From Chrysoporthe austroafricana (Eukaryota > Ascomycota > Sordariomycetes > Diaporthales > Cryphonectriaceae), in contig JYIP02000004.1 in NCBI GenBank assembly GCA_001051155.2, forward strand, positions 3,528,383 to 3,592,382: a stretch of DNA of 64,000 bases. The letters are read 5' to 3'. Under the pieces are notes generated by a model, which was not told the origin of the DNA, did no database searches, and worked only from the letters and a program-made list of their open reading frames with translations. The position numbers and the translations under genes were made by a program. This document shows positions 1-12,311 of this stretch, in pieces (position 1 is the first letter of the stretch; every line of letters starts with the position of its first letter).

Positions 1-1879
1 TATATTTTTTCTGGAATATTATTAAGCATTTAATAAGTCTTTTGCAATTTTCCGCAATATAAAAAAATCTTTTCTTAATTACCTTTTTTACTAATTCTAA
101 TTATATTTGTATAAAATAAAGTCTTTATATTTTTAAAAGGATAATATAAAATAGAATTAAATATATGCTATTTTAGCTAAATAAGCGGGTAAATAAAAGC
201 TAAAATATTTAGCGCGTTTTGCATTTCTGGCTATATATATTTCATACTAATTTATAAAGACTTGAAAGTCTTTTTAAATAATAATTCTATTATTTATAAT
301 GGATATAATTATTAAATTAATATAATCGTTCTAATTCTCGTAAAATCGGAATTGCTTTATAACCGTATCTTTAAATTCTTTATTAATATTAACGGGCAAT
401 ATTATAAGTTCAAATAAATCAAGTCGATATATTCGGGAATTTTTGGATCGCTTATAGCCAAATAATAAGTTTCAAGAACTATTGCTCTTATTATTACTGG
501 AATCCGATAAATCCGGTAATTTATCTGGCTTACTAATTAATTCTTTTTAGAAATTAAGGTTAATTTCAATATTTAGCTCGGGACTCAAGAATAATCTTTA
601 ATTTAATTAACTTCCTATCCTTAATATAAATATTTGCTGGATACGTTCTTTAATATTAAGAAATGCTAGTTTAATAAAGCGATATCCGTTATTAGTATAA
701 TATTTCGTAATCGAAACGGGAAAGGGTTTTTTAATAAATTCCGATTGAAACGCTTATATATTAAAAGCTTATTGCAATCGGAATATTTTCTTGAATTCAA
801 TGCGTACTGCCCTTTCCGAAATAAAGCTATTTTAGTAAATTGTTTTCATTTCGGATCGTTACAAAAACTAGTCCAATAAGCCAATAATTAAAAAAAGAAA
901 GATTAAATATTTTTGAAAGATAATAGTAAAACTATCCGATTTTCTTTTATTTAATCTTTCTTTTTTATAATTTTTTTTTTCGAAAAACTGCGAATAATCC
1001 GATAAACCCGATTGAAACGTTAATATGCTTTCTGCTATAAAATTTATAAAGTTAGCCGGGATAGCTATAATGGAATTTTATTTAAAAGCATTCCGATTCT
1101 GAATTCCTATTAAAAGAAAAGAAATGCGCTTATTTCTTAAAACTAATTATTTTCTTTTATTTTTATCTATTTTTCTTATTATAGCTAAAAAATTCCCGGA
1201 TTTATTAATAAATCTAAAATTTAAGTTTTCGGTCGAATATCGTAATAAATAAATATATTTAATTCCGCTATTAATATTAATATATTCAAATATATAATAT
1301 TTTCGATTTTCGATAGATTATTATTAAGCCAATTCTTCTAACGGATTTTCCGAATTATTAAGTCGAAAAGTATTCTCGTTTTTATTTATTTCTATAAATA
1401 TTTATTATTGCTCCTTTTCCATTATCGTTTTGGCAAGCTATCGAAATTTGCAATATTTAGAAAAATTTTCCTAGAACGTATTATTCTTTCCTATCTATTA
1501 GGATAAATTCTTATCGAAATTCGACTTTTTTCCTTTTTAAATCTAGCGCTTAAGCAATAAAGGCTATCCTTACTTAATTACTTATACTTTTGCTTTTTGC
1601 AAAAGTATATTGGCTTCCTTAAAGTTTTGCTTCGCTTTTTCATATCGATCGGCTAAAAGTTTCTAGTCGATAAAAGCATACGCAATTTCGAAAAAGATCT
1701 TAATATCCGATATAACCCAATCTTTTCTTTCAGAATTATTCAAAGCTTATATAAATTTATATACCTGGGCAAGATACTTAATCTCGATATAATTAATAAG
1801 CTATAATAGTAAAACGTTATTGCTAGTAATTATTATAGTAAATTGGTAATAAATTATCGATAAATAATTATAATATTTC

Positions 1880-2032
1880 CTATAAGAACGCTATTTTTAT
1901 AAAGGCCGATATTTTATAAGACTGATATTCTTATAAGAGCCGATATTCTATAAAGCCGATACTTTTATAAAGGCTATTATCCTATAAGACCGATATTCTT
2001 ATAAGAGCTATTATTTTATAAAGCCGATAATC
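1880..2032 (-). repeat. Palindromic short tandem units in the leader of B-left
   Basis: Next to the LTR lie about eight imperfect 16-18 bp units, each with a cgat/ctat head and a TATAA-centred palindromic core such as CTTATAAGAG. The same array occurs in inverted orientation at 59822-59975 beside the LTR of B-right. It is therefore part of the element's untranslated leader and not a local microsatellite. Confidence 0.65.
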
Positions 2033-2077
2033 GAAACCCGATTATATAGCAAAGGCGTATAAAGCGTAATTACTAAT

Positions 2078-2285
2078 TGATAATAAATGTATTGAAATAT
2101 ATTATAAAGCATAATTTTTCCAAGAAAGTAAATTATGCTAAAAGCCTATTAGGGCATTATATAGGCTTCCCGGTAAGAGTATAGCATTTACTTAGTAAAT
2201 TTATTGCGTATTTATTAAGGGATTTACTATAGATTTACTAAGCGAATTCATTACGAATTTACTTCGTTTATAGGTTTTGCTATCA
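2078..2285 (-). repeat. 5' LTR of B-left
   Basis: A 208 bp LTR that starts TGATAATAAATG and ends TTTTGCTATCA, giving a 5 bp terminal inverted repeat (TGATA/TATCA). Near-identical LTRs occur at 18827-19034 and 59567-59773 in the opposite orientation. Differences between the copies are mostly transitions. Confidence 0.85.
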
Positions 2286-4434
2286 GACTTGCTAGAAAAT
2301 AAGGAAAAATTACGAATATTTCGAACTTATAAGTACGGATTAAAGACAAACTAAGAATTTAAGCAATTAGCAATTAATAAAAAGCTAATCTAGCGCAAAA
2401 TATTACGAAACTATATAGGCTTTAGAACTATAAGGAAATACTGCTTCCAAAACAATAAATATAAAGAGATTACAGGAAGAAATTTAAGCTAATAAACGAT
2501 AAATACTCAAAATTACTAGAAATTAAGCTTCGCAAGCAGCAATAAGAGACAAGAGAAGCAAAATACGCTTAATAATACTTTTTATTCTTCCAAATCTCAA
2601 AAAATAAAGAAAGACCGATACCCGAACTTAAAAATATATTAAAAAAATATTATAAATTCAAAAAACTATAATAAAAGAAATTCGATACTGGCTTATTAAA
2701 GTATAGCCTTTTTAATTATAAGATCTTATTAAAAGAAAAAATAAAACTTCAGAATTACCTTATTTATAAGCTCGATTAAATAAAGCTCGAAATATTTAAA
2801 GAATATATTATTAATAAAAATCTAAAAAGAAATTATATACGGAAATTGCAATTACTTGCAAAATATTCAATTCTATTCGTATTTAAGAAAAATAGCAAAT
2901 TATAACTTTATATAAACTATTAATAGCTTAACGATATTACAATCAAAAATCGCTATCCTTTACTGTTAATAAGAAAAATGCGAAACCGATTAATTAAAAC
3001 AAATTAATTTATTATGCTTAATTTCAAAAAAGGATATTATTATATCTGAATAAAAGAAAATAATATTTGGAAAATAGCTTTCAGAATTCATTACGGACAT
3101 TTTGAATATATAATTCTACCTTTTAAACTTATTAATATATTCATATTATTCTAAGAAATAATTAATAATATTTTCCGCAAATACTTAAATATTATTATTA
3201 TCGTTTATTTTAATAATATTTTATATATTTAAAAGATTTTAAATTATATAAATAGCATATATAGCAAGTATTTCAAACTTTATAAAATAATAAATTTCTA
3301 ATTAAATTAAGCAAATATTGCTTTTATTAATAAAAAGTTAATTATTTTAATTATATAATAAAATTAAGCAAAATTAATATATAAAAAAATAAAATCCAAA
3401 TAATAAAAGAATAGCTTATATTAAAAAAAATTAAAGAAATTAGAATATTTTTCGGCTATACTAACTTTTATTAATAATTTATCCGAAATTATAATAAAAT
3501 CGTATACTTTTTTACAAATCTTATAAAAAAAAATCGAAAATTCGAATAAATATAAGAAATATAAGAAGCATTCGATAAAATCAAAAAACGAATAATATTA
3601 AAACTTATATTTTGCGAAATAAACTTAAATAAGTTATTTAAAATCGAAACCGATATATTAAATTATGCATTCGGAAAATAATTTGGTTAATAAAATAATT
3701 AAAAGCGCTTTAAGATTATAAGCAACTTTTCAAAGAAATTAAATAGCCCGGAATTTAATTACGGCATTCCAAATAAAGAATTAATAGCAATTATAAAAGC
3801 ATTCGAAAAATAGCAATACTATTTAATTAAAACTAAATACTAGATTATAATGCATTCAAATTATAAGAACTTAATAATATTTATAATAATAAAAGTCTTA
3901 AATAAATAATAAATCAAATAAGCAAAATTCCTTTTATAATTCGATTTAAAAATTATTTATTATAAAGAATTTGAAAATAGCAAAGCAAATATATTTAATA
4001 AACGATTAGATTATTAAGATATAAAACTTAAAGAATTTCAGAATATTTTCCGATAAGATAAAAATAGCAATTTTATAAACGAAATTAGAAAACTCAATAC
4101 GATTATTAGGATTTTTAATAACGGAAAGAAATTAGAAAATATAATTACGAAAAAGCAAAACGAATATATTAGAAATATATATAGTATATTCGTATATAGC
4201 TATTAAAGAGTTAGAATTATATACGAAAGAATTAAAAGATATTAGAATTTTCCAGAATTAAGGAAAAGAATTGAAATAATCTTATAAGAATATAATAATT
4301 GCAAAAAGAATAAGATTAAATATTATAAGCCTTATAAATTATTTTAATCGTTTTTTATTTTAGAAATAATTTGACAATCTATTAATTAAGATTTTATTAT
4401 TAAGCTATTTTTTTTATAAAAACCTTTAATTAAA

Positions 4435-4620
4435 ATGCAATATAATAGCATTTTAATAATAATTTGCAAATTAAATAAATATGCTTATTTCTTATTATAT
4501 AAAGAAAGTAGTATAGCGGAAAACTTTATATATATATTCTTTAAAACAATTATAGCTAATTACGGTATATTTAAAGAAATTATTTCCGATAAAAATAGGA
4601 AATTTATATTAAACTTTTAA
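4435..4620 (+). pseudogene. Integrase core fragment of chromovirus A
   Basis: A 61-residue open stretch that corresponds to the DDE core of the Ty3/gypsy integrase. It starts at MQYNSILIIICKLNKYAYF, runs through YKESSIAENF and ends near EIISDKNRKF. The second catalytic Asp region (SDKN) is still visible. It lines up with 11107-11322 of copy Y, 22764-22949 of D1 and about 29560-29760 of D2. It is only a remnant inside a frame full of stops and is not a functional gene. Confidence 0.8.
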
Positions 4621-5498
4621 ACTTTACTTATAAAACTGCTCGGAATTTAATAAAAAAATCTATAGCATTTCACTTATAAACAAATAAACAAACGGAACGG
4701 ATAAACCAAATTATCAAATAATACTTATAATATTATATAAATTATAAATAGAATAATTAAATCGATTTGCTATTATTAATATAATTCGCATATAATAATA
4801 TAAATATAAATACGATTAAGAAATTACTATTCTATATACTTTATAGTTATAACTTAATAGTATATTATAACGAACTATTAAAAGCAAATGCAAAAGCAGC
4901 AGAAAAACGAATCCGGAAAATCAAGAAAATCCAAAAAGAATTTCAAGAAAAACTAAAATTTATACAAGAAAGAATAATAAAATATGCTAATTCCAAAAAA
5001 ATTAAAAGATTAATCTTATAAGAAAGAGATAAAATTTATCTTATTTAACGAAAAGAATATATTAAAACGACAAAACCCTTTTACTTATTAAATTATAAGA
5101 AATTTAGCTTATTTAAAATCTTAAGAAAAATCTCGAATATTAATTTCGAATTCGCATTACTTTATAGAATAAGAATCCATTTAATATTCCATATTTCGTT
5201 TTTCAAGCTAATATTCAAAATAGCCCAAATAAACAAATTAATATAAATCGAAACCTATAAATTAAAATACGAAATCAAACGAATCCTTAAATATCGAAAT
5301 TTAATCAAGTATAGAAAATACTTAATTAAATGGAAAAAGTATTACTCGAACGAAAACAGCTAAGAACTAATTAGCAATCTAATTAATGCGCAATGAATAT
5401 TCGAAAAATACTAGAAAAAGCAATTAACTAATTAGCTAAAAGGATAATTGAAAAGATCCAGTACGGTTTCGTATTCAGAAGCTAAATCAATAAGCAAA

Positions 5499-5919
5499 CT
5501 AATCGATATCGGAACTAAAATGCTATAAAATAGCATTTAGATTAAAACTCTCAAAAAAAAGACTTTCAGGAACCAAAATTTCTATAACGCAATATTCGGC
5601 CTCGGCCTTATAACGCTCCCTTTCAACCTTTTCCGATTCCAACCGTTTCAATTCTTCAATATTATCAATATTATAACGGACAGCCCGTATTATCTTTTTA
5701 TACTATATGCATTTTTATTAACGCAAGCGGAATACTTTTTCTTTTGCAATTTCTAGCTTATTTTCCAACTTTTAATATTAATAAGCTATTTTGCAAAGCT
5801 TATCCGGAATAACTTTTAGAATATCGTATCGAGAACGATTAAGCTATATATATTCCGAATAACGAAAGGAATTACTTTCTAAAATTTAATAATTAGAAAT
5901 ATTGCGACTTTCGCAAAAC
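5499..5919 (-). pseudogene. Antisense coiled-coil ORF of chromovirus A, broken by insertion of Y
   Basis: This minus-strand remnant is homologous to the intact 144-codon ORF at 12312-12746. It keeps the C-terminal Glu/Lys-rich coiled-coil region but contains stops. The AAAAC target of element Y (5915-5919) lies inside its N-terminal cysteine region, and the sequence continues at 13376 after Y. It is therefore dead both from RIP and from insertion. Confidence 0.7.
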
Positions 5920-6367
5920 TGTTATAAACCAACACGCAAGACCAGGATGCGGCACCAAAACCACCCGAAACGGCCCACTCAGTGCCGGGATTTTTAGGCC
6001 TGGCTGCAGAACCAAACAGGATGCTTACATAAGCCAGGGTTAGGAACAGATAAGATAAGGATTATGGGATTACCAAGTAAGCCGGTAAGCCAGGCTTACT
6101 AGCTTACCTAATAAGCCGAAAATCCTATACTGAAGAGCTGGATATATAAGGACCAGATATCTACCAGACAAATAGTAATAGCTTTTCAGTTATCAATCTA
6201 AGTATCAATTGGACCTTACTATTAATAGTCGCTCAAGACTTATAAACATTATAATATTCAGTAAATGTATTTTCGGTATTTCAAGGTTTATACTTAGTAC
6301 CGCTTTTGCTAGCATAAAGCTCTTTAACTTTACGGCATACCTCAGGATTGCTATAGCGTTCATAATA
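5920..6367 (+). repeat. 5' LTR of chromovirus Y
   Basis: A 448 bp LTR with a TATA box (TATATAAG at 6143-6150). The predicted transcript start falls around 6175-6190. It differs from the 3' LTR almost only by transitions, as expected of RIP after insertion. Confidence 0.9.
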
Positions 6368-6369
6368 TT

Positions 6370-6378
6370 TTGACAACT
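6370..6378 (+). other. Candidate primer-binding site of Y (self-priming type)
   Basis: Two bases after the 5' LTR lies TTGACAACT. It is complementary, except at one RIP-type position, to AGTTATCAA at 6188-6196 near the predicted transcript start. No tRNA-like TGG primer site is seen. In the D1/D2 subfamily both partners change together (TTTACGATT with AGTCGTAAA). The function as a self-primer of the Tf1/sushi type is inferred. Confidence 0.5.
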
Positions 6379-6419
6379 CTTGTTCAAGAACGGTTTAATA
6401 TATACCCTTTGGGCAATAC

Positions 6420-7700
6420 CGGAAAATACGATAGCGCCTCAGATTCCGTTTTCTTCCAGCAACTAGGCCCTTTAGAAAAAGGCCCCGACTGTTCTTACTA
6501 ACGAATAGCTTTAGTAGCAGAATATAGCCCTATACTAACAGCTCGAGGAAATCAAGAATGAGGTTATTCGTCTCAATACCCTTTAGCAGGCTAAAGCTTT
6601 CAAGCTTGATAAGCTTAAGCCCTATAAAGGTACTCGAAAAGACTTTCAGGCTTTCTTAACCCAACTTAAGGCCTATTTCAAGTACTATAGGACTCAGTTC
6701 AGAACCGCTTACGACAAAATCGACTTTGCGGGAAGCTGCTTTGAAAAGATAGCCTTTCAGTAATGGGAACCCACTTTTCGCAATTACCTGGATAACGATA
6801 ATATATTTCGTTCCGAGAATACCAAACGCATTTTCTAGCATTATTCCAATTTCAAGGAAGCCCTTATCAAGACTTTTGGAAACCCGGACGAATAACGTAT
6901 TGCAGTACGGCAATTAGAAGTATTGCGACAAACCGGCTCGGCTGCGGACTATATAGCCAAGTTCCGGCAGATCATTACTTATCTCGATTACGAGAATAAA
7001 CCTCTTATGGACGCTTACTATACGGGACTTAAGGAAAAAGTTAAGGATAAACTTTACAAGGAAGACTGACCCGAAGAATTTAGCAAATTCATTAATAAGG
7101 CAGTCCGTATCGATAATTGACTTTATAAACGGTACTAATAACGATAGAAAAATTATAGTTATGCCCAGAAGTATTAGCCCAATTCCGGAAAATGCAAGTT
7201 CTAGCAGAAAAATCGGAATAGCATAGCCTATTCGAGTACTATGCATGCTAGACTTATAGAACTGGACGCCCTTATATGAGAGCAATGCAAGGGAATTACT
7301 TATTATAATTGCGGCAAGAAAGGATATATTGCCCGCAATTATTATCAGGAAAAGAAAAAGCGAGAATGGAAGCTAGTCCCGGAAAGATAGATCAGTATCG
7401 CCTAGCAATAAGAACCCAATTAGCTAAGCAATAATATCCAATAGGAATAAGCAAAAGATTCTGATTATAGCAATACGAGCTAGATAGCTTGCTATTAAGA
7501 TTACTGCTTATTGCATTTCTCAGAAAAGGAAAGCTTAGGATAGTTTTTATACAGACTTAAGGGATAGCGGCAACTCGCTATAGGAAAAAAAGGCCTACTC
7601 TATAATACGGCTATAAACGATAGCAATTCGGATTGCTCGAATAACCCGTTAGACGTTATGGAAGAAGATTTAAGAAGATTCCCTTTAAAAACGTATTTTG
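6420..7700 (+). pseudogene. Gag of chromovirus Y (capsid and zinc knuckle), RIP-broken
   Basis: The plus-strand frame reads a typical retrotransposon capsid. There is a run near 6590-6800 (KGTRKDFQAFLTQLKAYF), then AADYIAKFRQIITYLDYEN around 6945-6995 and EEFSKFINKAVRIDN around 7075-7120. The zinc knuckle at about 7285-7345 reads YNCGKKGYIARNY. In it the first Cys, the His and the last Cys have become Tyr, as expected from G-to-A or C-to-T changes. At least six in-frame stops are present. In the family, this protein forms the virus-like particle and packages RNA. The longer minus-strand ORFs at the same place are its shadows. Confidence 0.85.
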
Positions 7701-8499
7701 ATTAATGATAGGAAAAGGCAATAAAGGAAGAACTTAGCATATAAGCATTAATACCCAGCGCTACGTTTGACGAAACGATATTATAAGATAAACAGCCAGA
7801 TAACTTGCCGATTCAGATATTTGAAAAAGAACCTACCGATAAAACAGGAAAGCCGGTTACCTGGCTTCCCAAACAGGTTTATCCCAAAAACCGTAATTAG
7901 ATAACCAAGTATACGAAAGTAGAATACTTCGTATACGGGCTTATTCTGGAAGAACTTTTCCAAGGCATTTCGTTCCAAAATAACGGATGCAAACCCCAGG
8001 AAAATAGAAAGATCAGTCACTTATACCCTTGTCATTACGAACTTGCTTGGATATATTATATATACTATAACTGCCAGATATACTTTAATAAGAAAGTCAA
8101 ATACAATTAGTTCCCAATTAAGGAATGGGATTAATTGATCCAACTTATTATGGAATCCTAAAAGAGATATAGGAAAGTCTTGCATATCGAATATAGTAAT
8201 GCTTATATTGGACTACCCGATAATTGTCTATAGAAATGTATTCAAAGAAGAATAATATGGGAATAATGCTATATATCGGCATATTCTATCCATATACAAG
8301 ATAAAGCCAAGGAATAGCATTATTTGCAAAAAGCCGAGAAGGCAAAGCAGCATGCCCAAAGCCAAGCAAGAAGATTGGCAAGGCAAGTAGCGAGATAAGC
8401 ATAAAATAACCCAAAAGGAAAAGATCGCCTATAAAGGGATAATAGCCGATCAGAATTATAAGGTCCCTATGCGCTATTACAAAAAATAACGAAAAATAC

Positions 8500-8720
8500 A
8501 TTATTTTGGATACATATATTAATAGGCAATATTACGATATACTATTGGACAATGGCATATAAGGAAATTTCATTTTGCTAGAAATCGTTAATAGGAAACG
8601 AATTCCCTAAATACAAAAAAAGGATCTTTACAGACTTAGCATTATAGAAAGAAAGGCAGTTGCATATAATTTCGGTATAATCGATATAGAGATTAATTAC
8701 CTACTTATCTCAATCCAAAG
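8500..8720 (+). pseudogene. Aspartic protease region of chromovirus Y
   Basis: The frame reads LLDNG followed by a stop and GNFI. The catalytic D-[ST]-G triad has become D-N-G (8548-8556) and the next codon is a stop. In Ty3/gypsy elements this enzyme cuts the Gag-Pol polyprotein. The fold upstream of RT and the position between gag and RT support the call. Confidence 0.7.
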
Positions 8721-9399
8721 CCTTATAACGAAAACTATTTTCGATATTACAAATACGGCATAGCATAAGCTAATCTTAAGAATACTTTGGCTTAAAGAAT
8801 ATAACCCTTATATCGATTGGACTATTAGCCAGATTTTATAAGAACTAGCCATACTTACTGAAAAGGTTGCAATTAACGAAAAAAGGAAAATCCTAATTAC
8901 TAAAGATAATATCGGAAGCATACGCTCAAATAAGTTCAGATATACCCTTAAAGCAGATATACTTGCCGAATAATAGAGAAAGGTTACGGGCATTTCGAAC
9001 TTACTAGTACGGGTTAAGGACGGATTAAGAATTCAAGCGATTAGCAATCGGCAAAAGATTAATCCGGCGCAGAGCGTTATAAAACTATATGGATTATAGA
9101 ACTATAAAGAGGTTTAGCTTCCAATATAGCAAGCATAAGAAAACTACGAAAAGAAATTCGGCCTTACAAATAATAAATACCCGAGGCTATTAGAAACCAG
9201 GATATACAGATAAAGAAAAGAAGCGATAGAAAAAAAGCATGCTTAATAATACCTTTTGTTTTTCCAAATTGCAAAAGACGAAAAAGGATTGCTACCAGAA
9301 TTCAAGAACGTATTACGAGAATACTATAAGTTCAAGAAACTATAGCAAGGAAAATTTGATATCGGCTTACCAGAATACGGCCTTTACGATTACGAAATT

Positions 9400-10750
9400 C
9401 CGCTAAAAGAAGGAATTTAGCTAAAGTTCTACCCCATTTACGGATTCGATAAAGCAAAATTCAGAGCATTCAGGGAATATATTAACGAAAACCTGAAAAA
9501 AGGCTATATACGATTATTGCAATTACTTGCAGGATATTTAATCCTATTTATACCCAAAAAGAATAGCAAGCTACGACTTTATATAAATTACTAGTAACTT
9601 AACGATATTATAATCAAAAACCAATACTCGCTGCTACTAGCAAGCGAAATGAGAAACCGATTAATAGAAACAAAATAGTTTATTACGCTTAACTTTAAAG
9701 AAGGATATTATTATATCCGGATTAAGGAAAACGATATTTGGAAAATAGCTTTCAGAATGCGTTACGGATATTTCGAATACGTAATTATGCCTTTCGGACT
9801 TACGAATGCGCCCGTATCTTTCTAAGAAATGATTAATTACGTTTTCCGCAAGTTTCTGGATACTATCGTTATTGTCTATTTTGATAATATCCTTATCTTT
9901 TCCAAAAACCTCGAATTATACAAGCAATACGTACGGCAGGTATTCCAAATGCTATAAGATAATAAATTCTTAGTTAAGCCGAGCAAATGCCGCTTTTATT
10001 AGCAGAAAGTCGATTATTTCGGCTATACTATCGAACCAGGATAAATCAGCATATAAAAAAATAAAGTTAAAGCAGTACAGGAATGGCTTATGCCAGAAAA
10101 TATTAAGGATATCAGGGCATTTTTCGGATATACTAACTTTTACTAATAATTCATTCAGGACTATAGCAAAATCGCATACCCTCTTATAAACCTTATAAAG
10201 AAAGACTGAAAATTCGAATAGACTCTAGAAGTACAAAAGGCATTTGACGAAATCAAAGAACGAGTTATATTAGAACCAATTTTCTATAAAGCAGATTTAG
10301 AGAAACTTTTTGAAATTGAAACCGATATATCAGATTACGCATTCGGTAGACAGTTAGGATAGCGAGATAATCAAGGATATCTTAAGATCGTAAGCAATTT
10401 TTCAAAAAAGTTGAACGGCTTAGAATTCAATTACGGCATTCCAGATAAGGAATTAATAGCAATTATTAAAGCATTCGAAAAATAGTAACGATACCTGATC
10501 GGAACCAAATACCAAATTATAATATATTCGGATTATAAAAACCTGATAATATTTATAATTACGAAAGTTTTAAATAAGCGATAAATTAAATAAGCAGAAT
10601 TTCTCTTGCAATTCGATTTAAAAATTATTTATTGCAAAGGATCCGAGAATAGCAAAGCGGACGTACTTAGCAAGCGATCAGATTACTAGAATACGGAGCT
10701 TAAGGAATTTTAAAATATCTTTCAATAAGATAAGGACGGCAACCTTGTAA
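9400..10750 (+). pseudogene. Reverse transcriptase and RNase H of chromovirus Y
   Basis: RT reads well: KAKFRAFREYINENLKKGYI near 9440-9500, YIRIKENDIWKIAFRMRYGY near 9711-9770, then MPFGLTNAPVSF and the active-site box VYFDNILIFSK. The second Asp of YxDD is Asn (9886-9888), a G-to-A change that would abolish activity. The first domain runs into a thumb/connection (SIRAFFGYTNFY type, near 10110-10145) and RNase H (ALSDYAFG-like stretch near 10325 and the CKGSENSKADVLS-like end near 10625-10670). Stops are interspersed. A dead enzyme. Confidence 0.88.
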
Positions 10751-10899
10751 ACGAAGCCAAAGAATTCGATATAGCTATCAAAATTAGCAATAACGAAAAG
10801 AAACCAGAAAATATAACCCTTGAAGAACAAGACGAATATATCAGAATAACGCATAATATACCCGCATATAAATATTAAAGAATCAGAGCTACGTACGAA

Positions 10900-11900
10900 A
10901 GAATTAAGAGATATTGGAACTTCCCAGGATTAAAGAAAAGAATCGAAAGAATCCTATAAGAATGCGATAGCTACAAGAAGAATAAAATCGAATACTATAA
11001 GCCCTATAGATTATTCCAACCGCTCCCTATCCCGGAAGCAGTTTGGCAATCTATTAGCTAAGATTTCATTACCAAGCTACCTCTTTTACGAGAACCTTTA
11101 ACTAAAGTGCAATATAATAGCATCTTAATAGTAGTTTGCAGACTGAGCAAATATACTTACTTCCTTCTATATAAGGAAAGCAATATAGCAAAAGACCTCG
11201 CATATACATTCTTGAGAACGATTATAGCCAATTATAGCATGCTTAAAGAGATTATTTCCGATAGAAATAAGAAGTTCGCGTCAAATTTCTGGATTTCGCT
11301 TACAAAATTACTCGGAATATAACAAAAGATATTTATAGCATTTTATCTATAAATAAACGGGCAAATAGAACGAATAAACCAGATTGTCAAATAATATTTA
11401 CGGTATTATATAAATTATGAATAAGATAATTGAATAGACTTGCTGCTCTTAGTACAGTTCGCATATAATAGCGCAAATACAAATATAACAAAAAAATTAC
11501 TATTTTACGCATTATACGGCTATAACCCGATAGCCTACTATAACGAGTTACTAAGAGCAAATGCGGAAGTAGCAAAAAAACGAATCAAGAAGATCAAAAA
11601 GATATAAAAAGAACTGCAAGAGGAACTAAAATTCGTACAAAAAAGAATAACCCGATACGCCAATTCCAAAAGAATTAAAGGACTAATTCTGCAAGAAAGA
11701 AATAAAGTCTACCTCGTTTGACGAAAAAAATATATCAAAATAACCAGACCCTCTCATTCGCTAGACTATAAAAAACTCGGACTATTCAAGATTCTGAGAA
11801 AAATCTCAGATATTAATTTCGAGCTTATACTACCTTACGGGATAAGAATCTACCCGGTCTTCTATATTTCATTTCTTGAATTTGTACCCAAAATAGCCGG
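10900..11900 (+). pseudogene. Integrase of chromovirus Y
   Basis: A Ty3/gypsy integrase. The zinc-binding end is near 10960-11020 (KKNKIEYYKPYRLFQPLPIP). The catalytic core runs through VVCRLSKYTYFLLYKESN (about 11137-11190) and EIISDRNKKF (about 11250-11275), and the open stretch 11107-11322 is the best preserved part. A C-terminal GPF-type domain follows (KKLGLFKILRKISDINFE, near 11770-11820). The conserved Asp after SDR has become Asn. Stops interrupt it, so it is inactive. Confidence 0.85.
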
Positions 11901-11934
11901 AATAGACAATATAGCACAAGCAGAAAGCAACGAA

Positions 11935-12075
11935 CCAGAATACGAGATAGAACGAATCCTTAAGTATCGAGGACTAATAAACTATAGAGAATACTTAATC
12001 AAATGGAAAGGCTATTACTTAAGCGAAAATAGTTAGGAACTAACCAAGAACCTAACCAATGCGAAATAAGCATTC
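11935..12075 (+). pseudogene. Chromodomain at the end of Pol (chromovirus Y)
   Basis: The frame reads YEIERILKYRG, then REYLIKWKGYYLSENS, a stop, and ELTKNLTNA. This matches the classic chromodomain pattern (Y-x-V-E-x-I-L, Y-L-V-K-W-x-G-Y, W-E-P-x-x-N-L). The Trp of the WEP motif is a stop codon (TAG), as RIP produces from TGG. In chromoviruses this domain guides integration to modified chromatin, which fits the nesting of the copies in heterochromatin-like DNA. Confidence 0.85.
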
Positions 12076-12311
12076 CAGGATTACTGAGAAAAGCAGCTAT
12101 TAAGATATAAAGGTTTTCCTAATAAAACGAATTAACCAATCAAATAGCCTAACCAGGAAAACCGCGAATAGTAAGACGCTATTATTAGTTAGCATTCAGT
12201 ACTAGAATAAATAAACGGCTAATTAAAGAGACTTACTAATTAGCCGGAAGGATAGTTAATACTAGAAGAACTAGCTATATTTTCGGGCCCAATTTCCGAA
12301 ATAATAATAGA

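Larger units (their letters stand above)
1..2285 (-). mobile_element. B-left: LTR retrotransposon, 5' part, minus strand, RIP-degraded
   Basis: This is the 5' end of an LTR element read on the minus strand and running off the left edge. Its 208 bp LTR lies at 2078-2285, with TGATA and TATCA termini. The reverse complement of the whole segment matches the plus-strand element that begins at 59567, for example the stretch near 10-80 against 61760-61850, so both belong to one family (B). No open frame survives. The LTR abuts the middle of chromovirus A (pol, just upstream of RT), so B-left inserted into A. The target duplication cannot be checked because the other end is outside the window. Protease and early RT are visible only in the right-hand copy. 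Confidence 0.8.
2286..5919 (+). mobile_element. Chromovirus A, internal part (pol to antisense ORF), RIP-degraded
   Basis: A Ty3/gypsy chromovirus copy that lacks its gag side because B-left interrupts it at 2285. In order it carries the PR-RT linker, RT (about 2850-3250), RNase H, integrase (about 4250-4680), a chromodomain (about 5250-5390) and the antisense ORF remnant. It aligns collinearly with the better kept copy Y, for example 2310-2400 with 8990-9080. The RT YxDD box region (near 3205-3220) now reads Y-F-N-N, and stop codons occur every few dozen bases. The copy resumes at 13371 after the insertion of Y. All the damage seen is of the C-to-T/G-to-A type. Confidence 0.85.

Noticed and set aside
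6656..8993. Minus-strand ORFs of 60-123 codons inside chromovirus Y
   Set aside because: They are shadows of the degraded gag-pol frame, whose domains read clearly on the plus strand.
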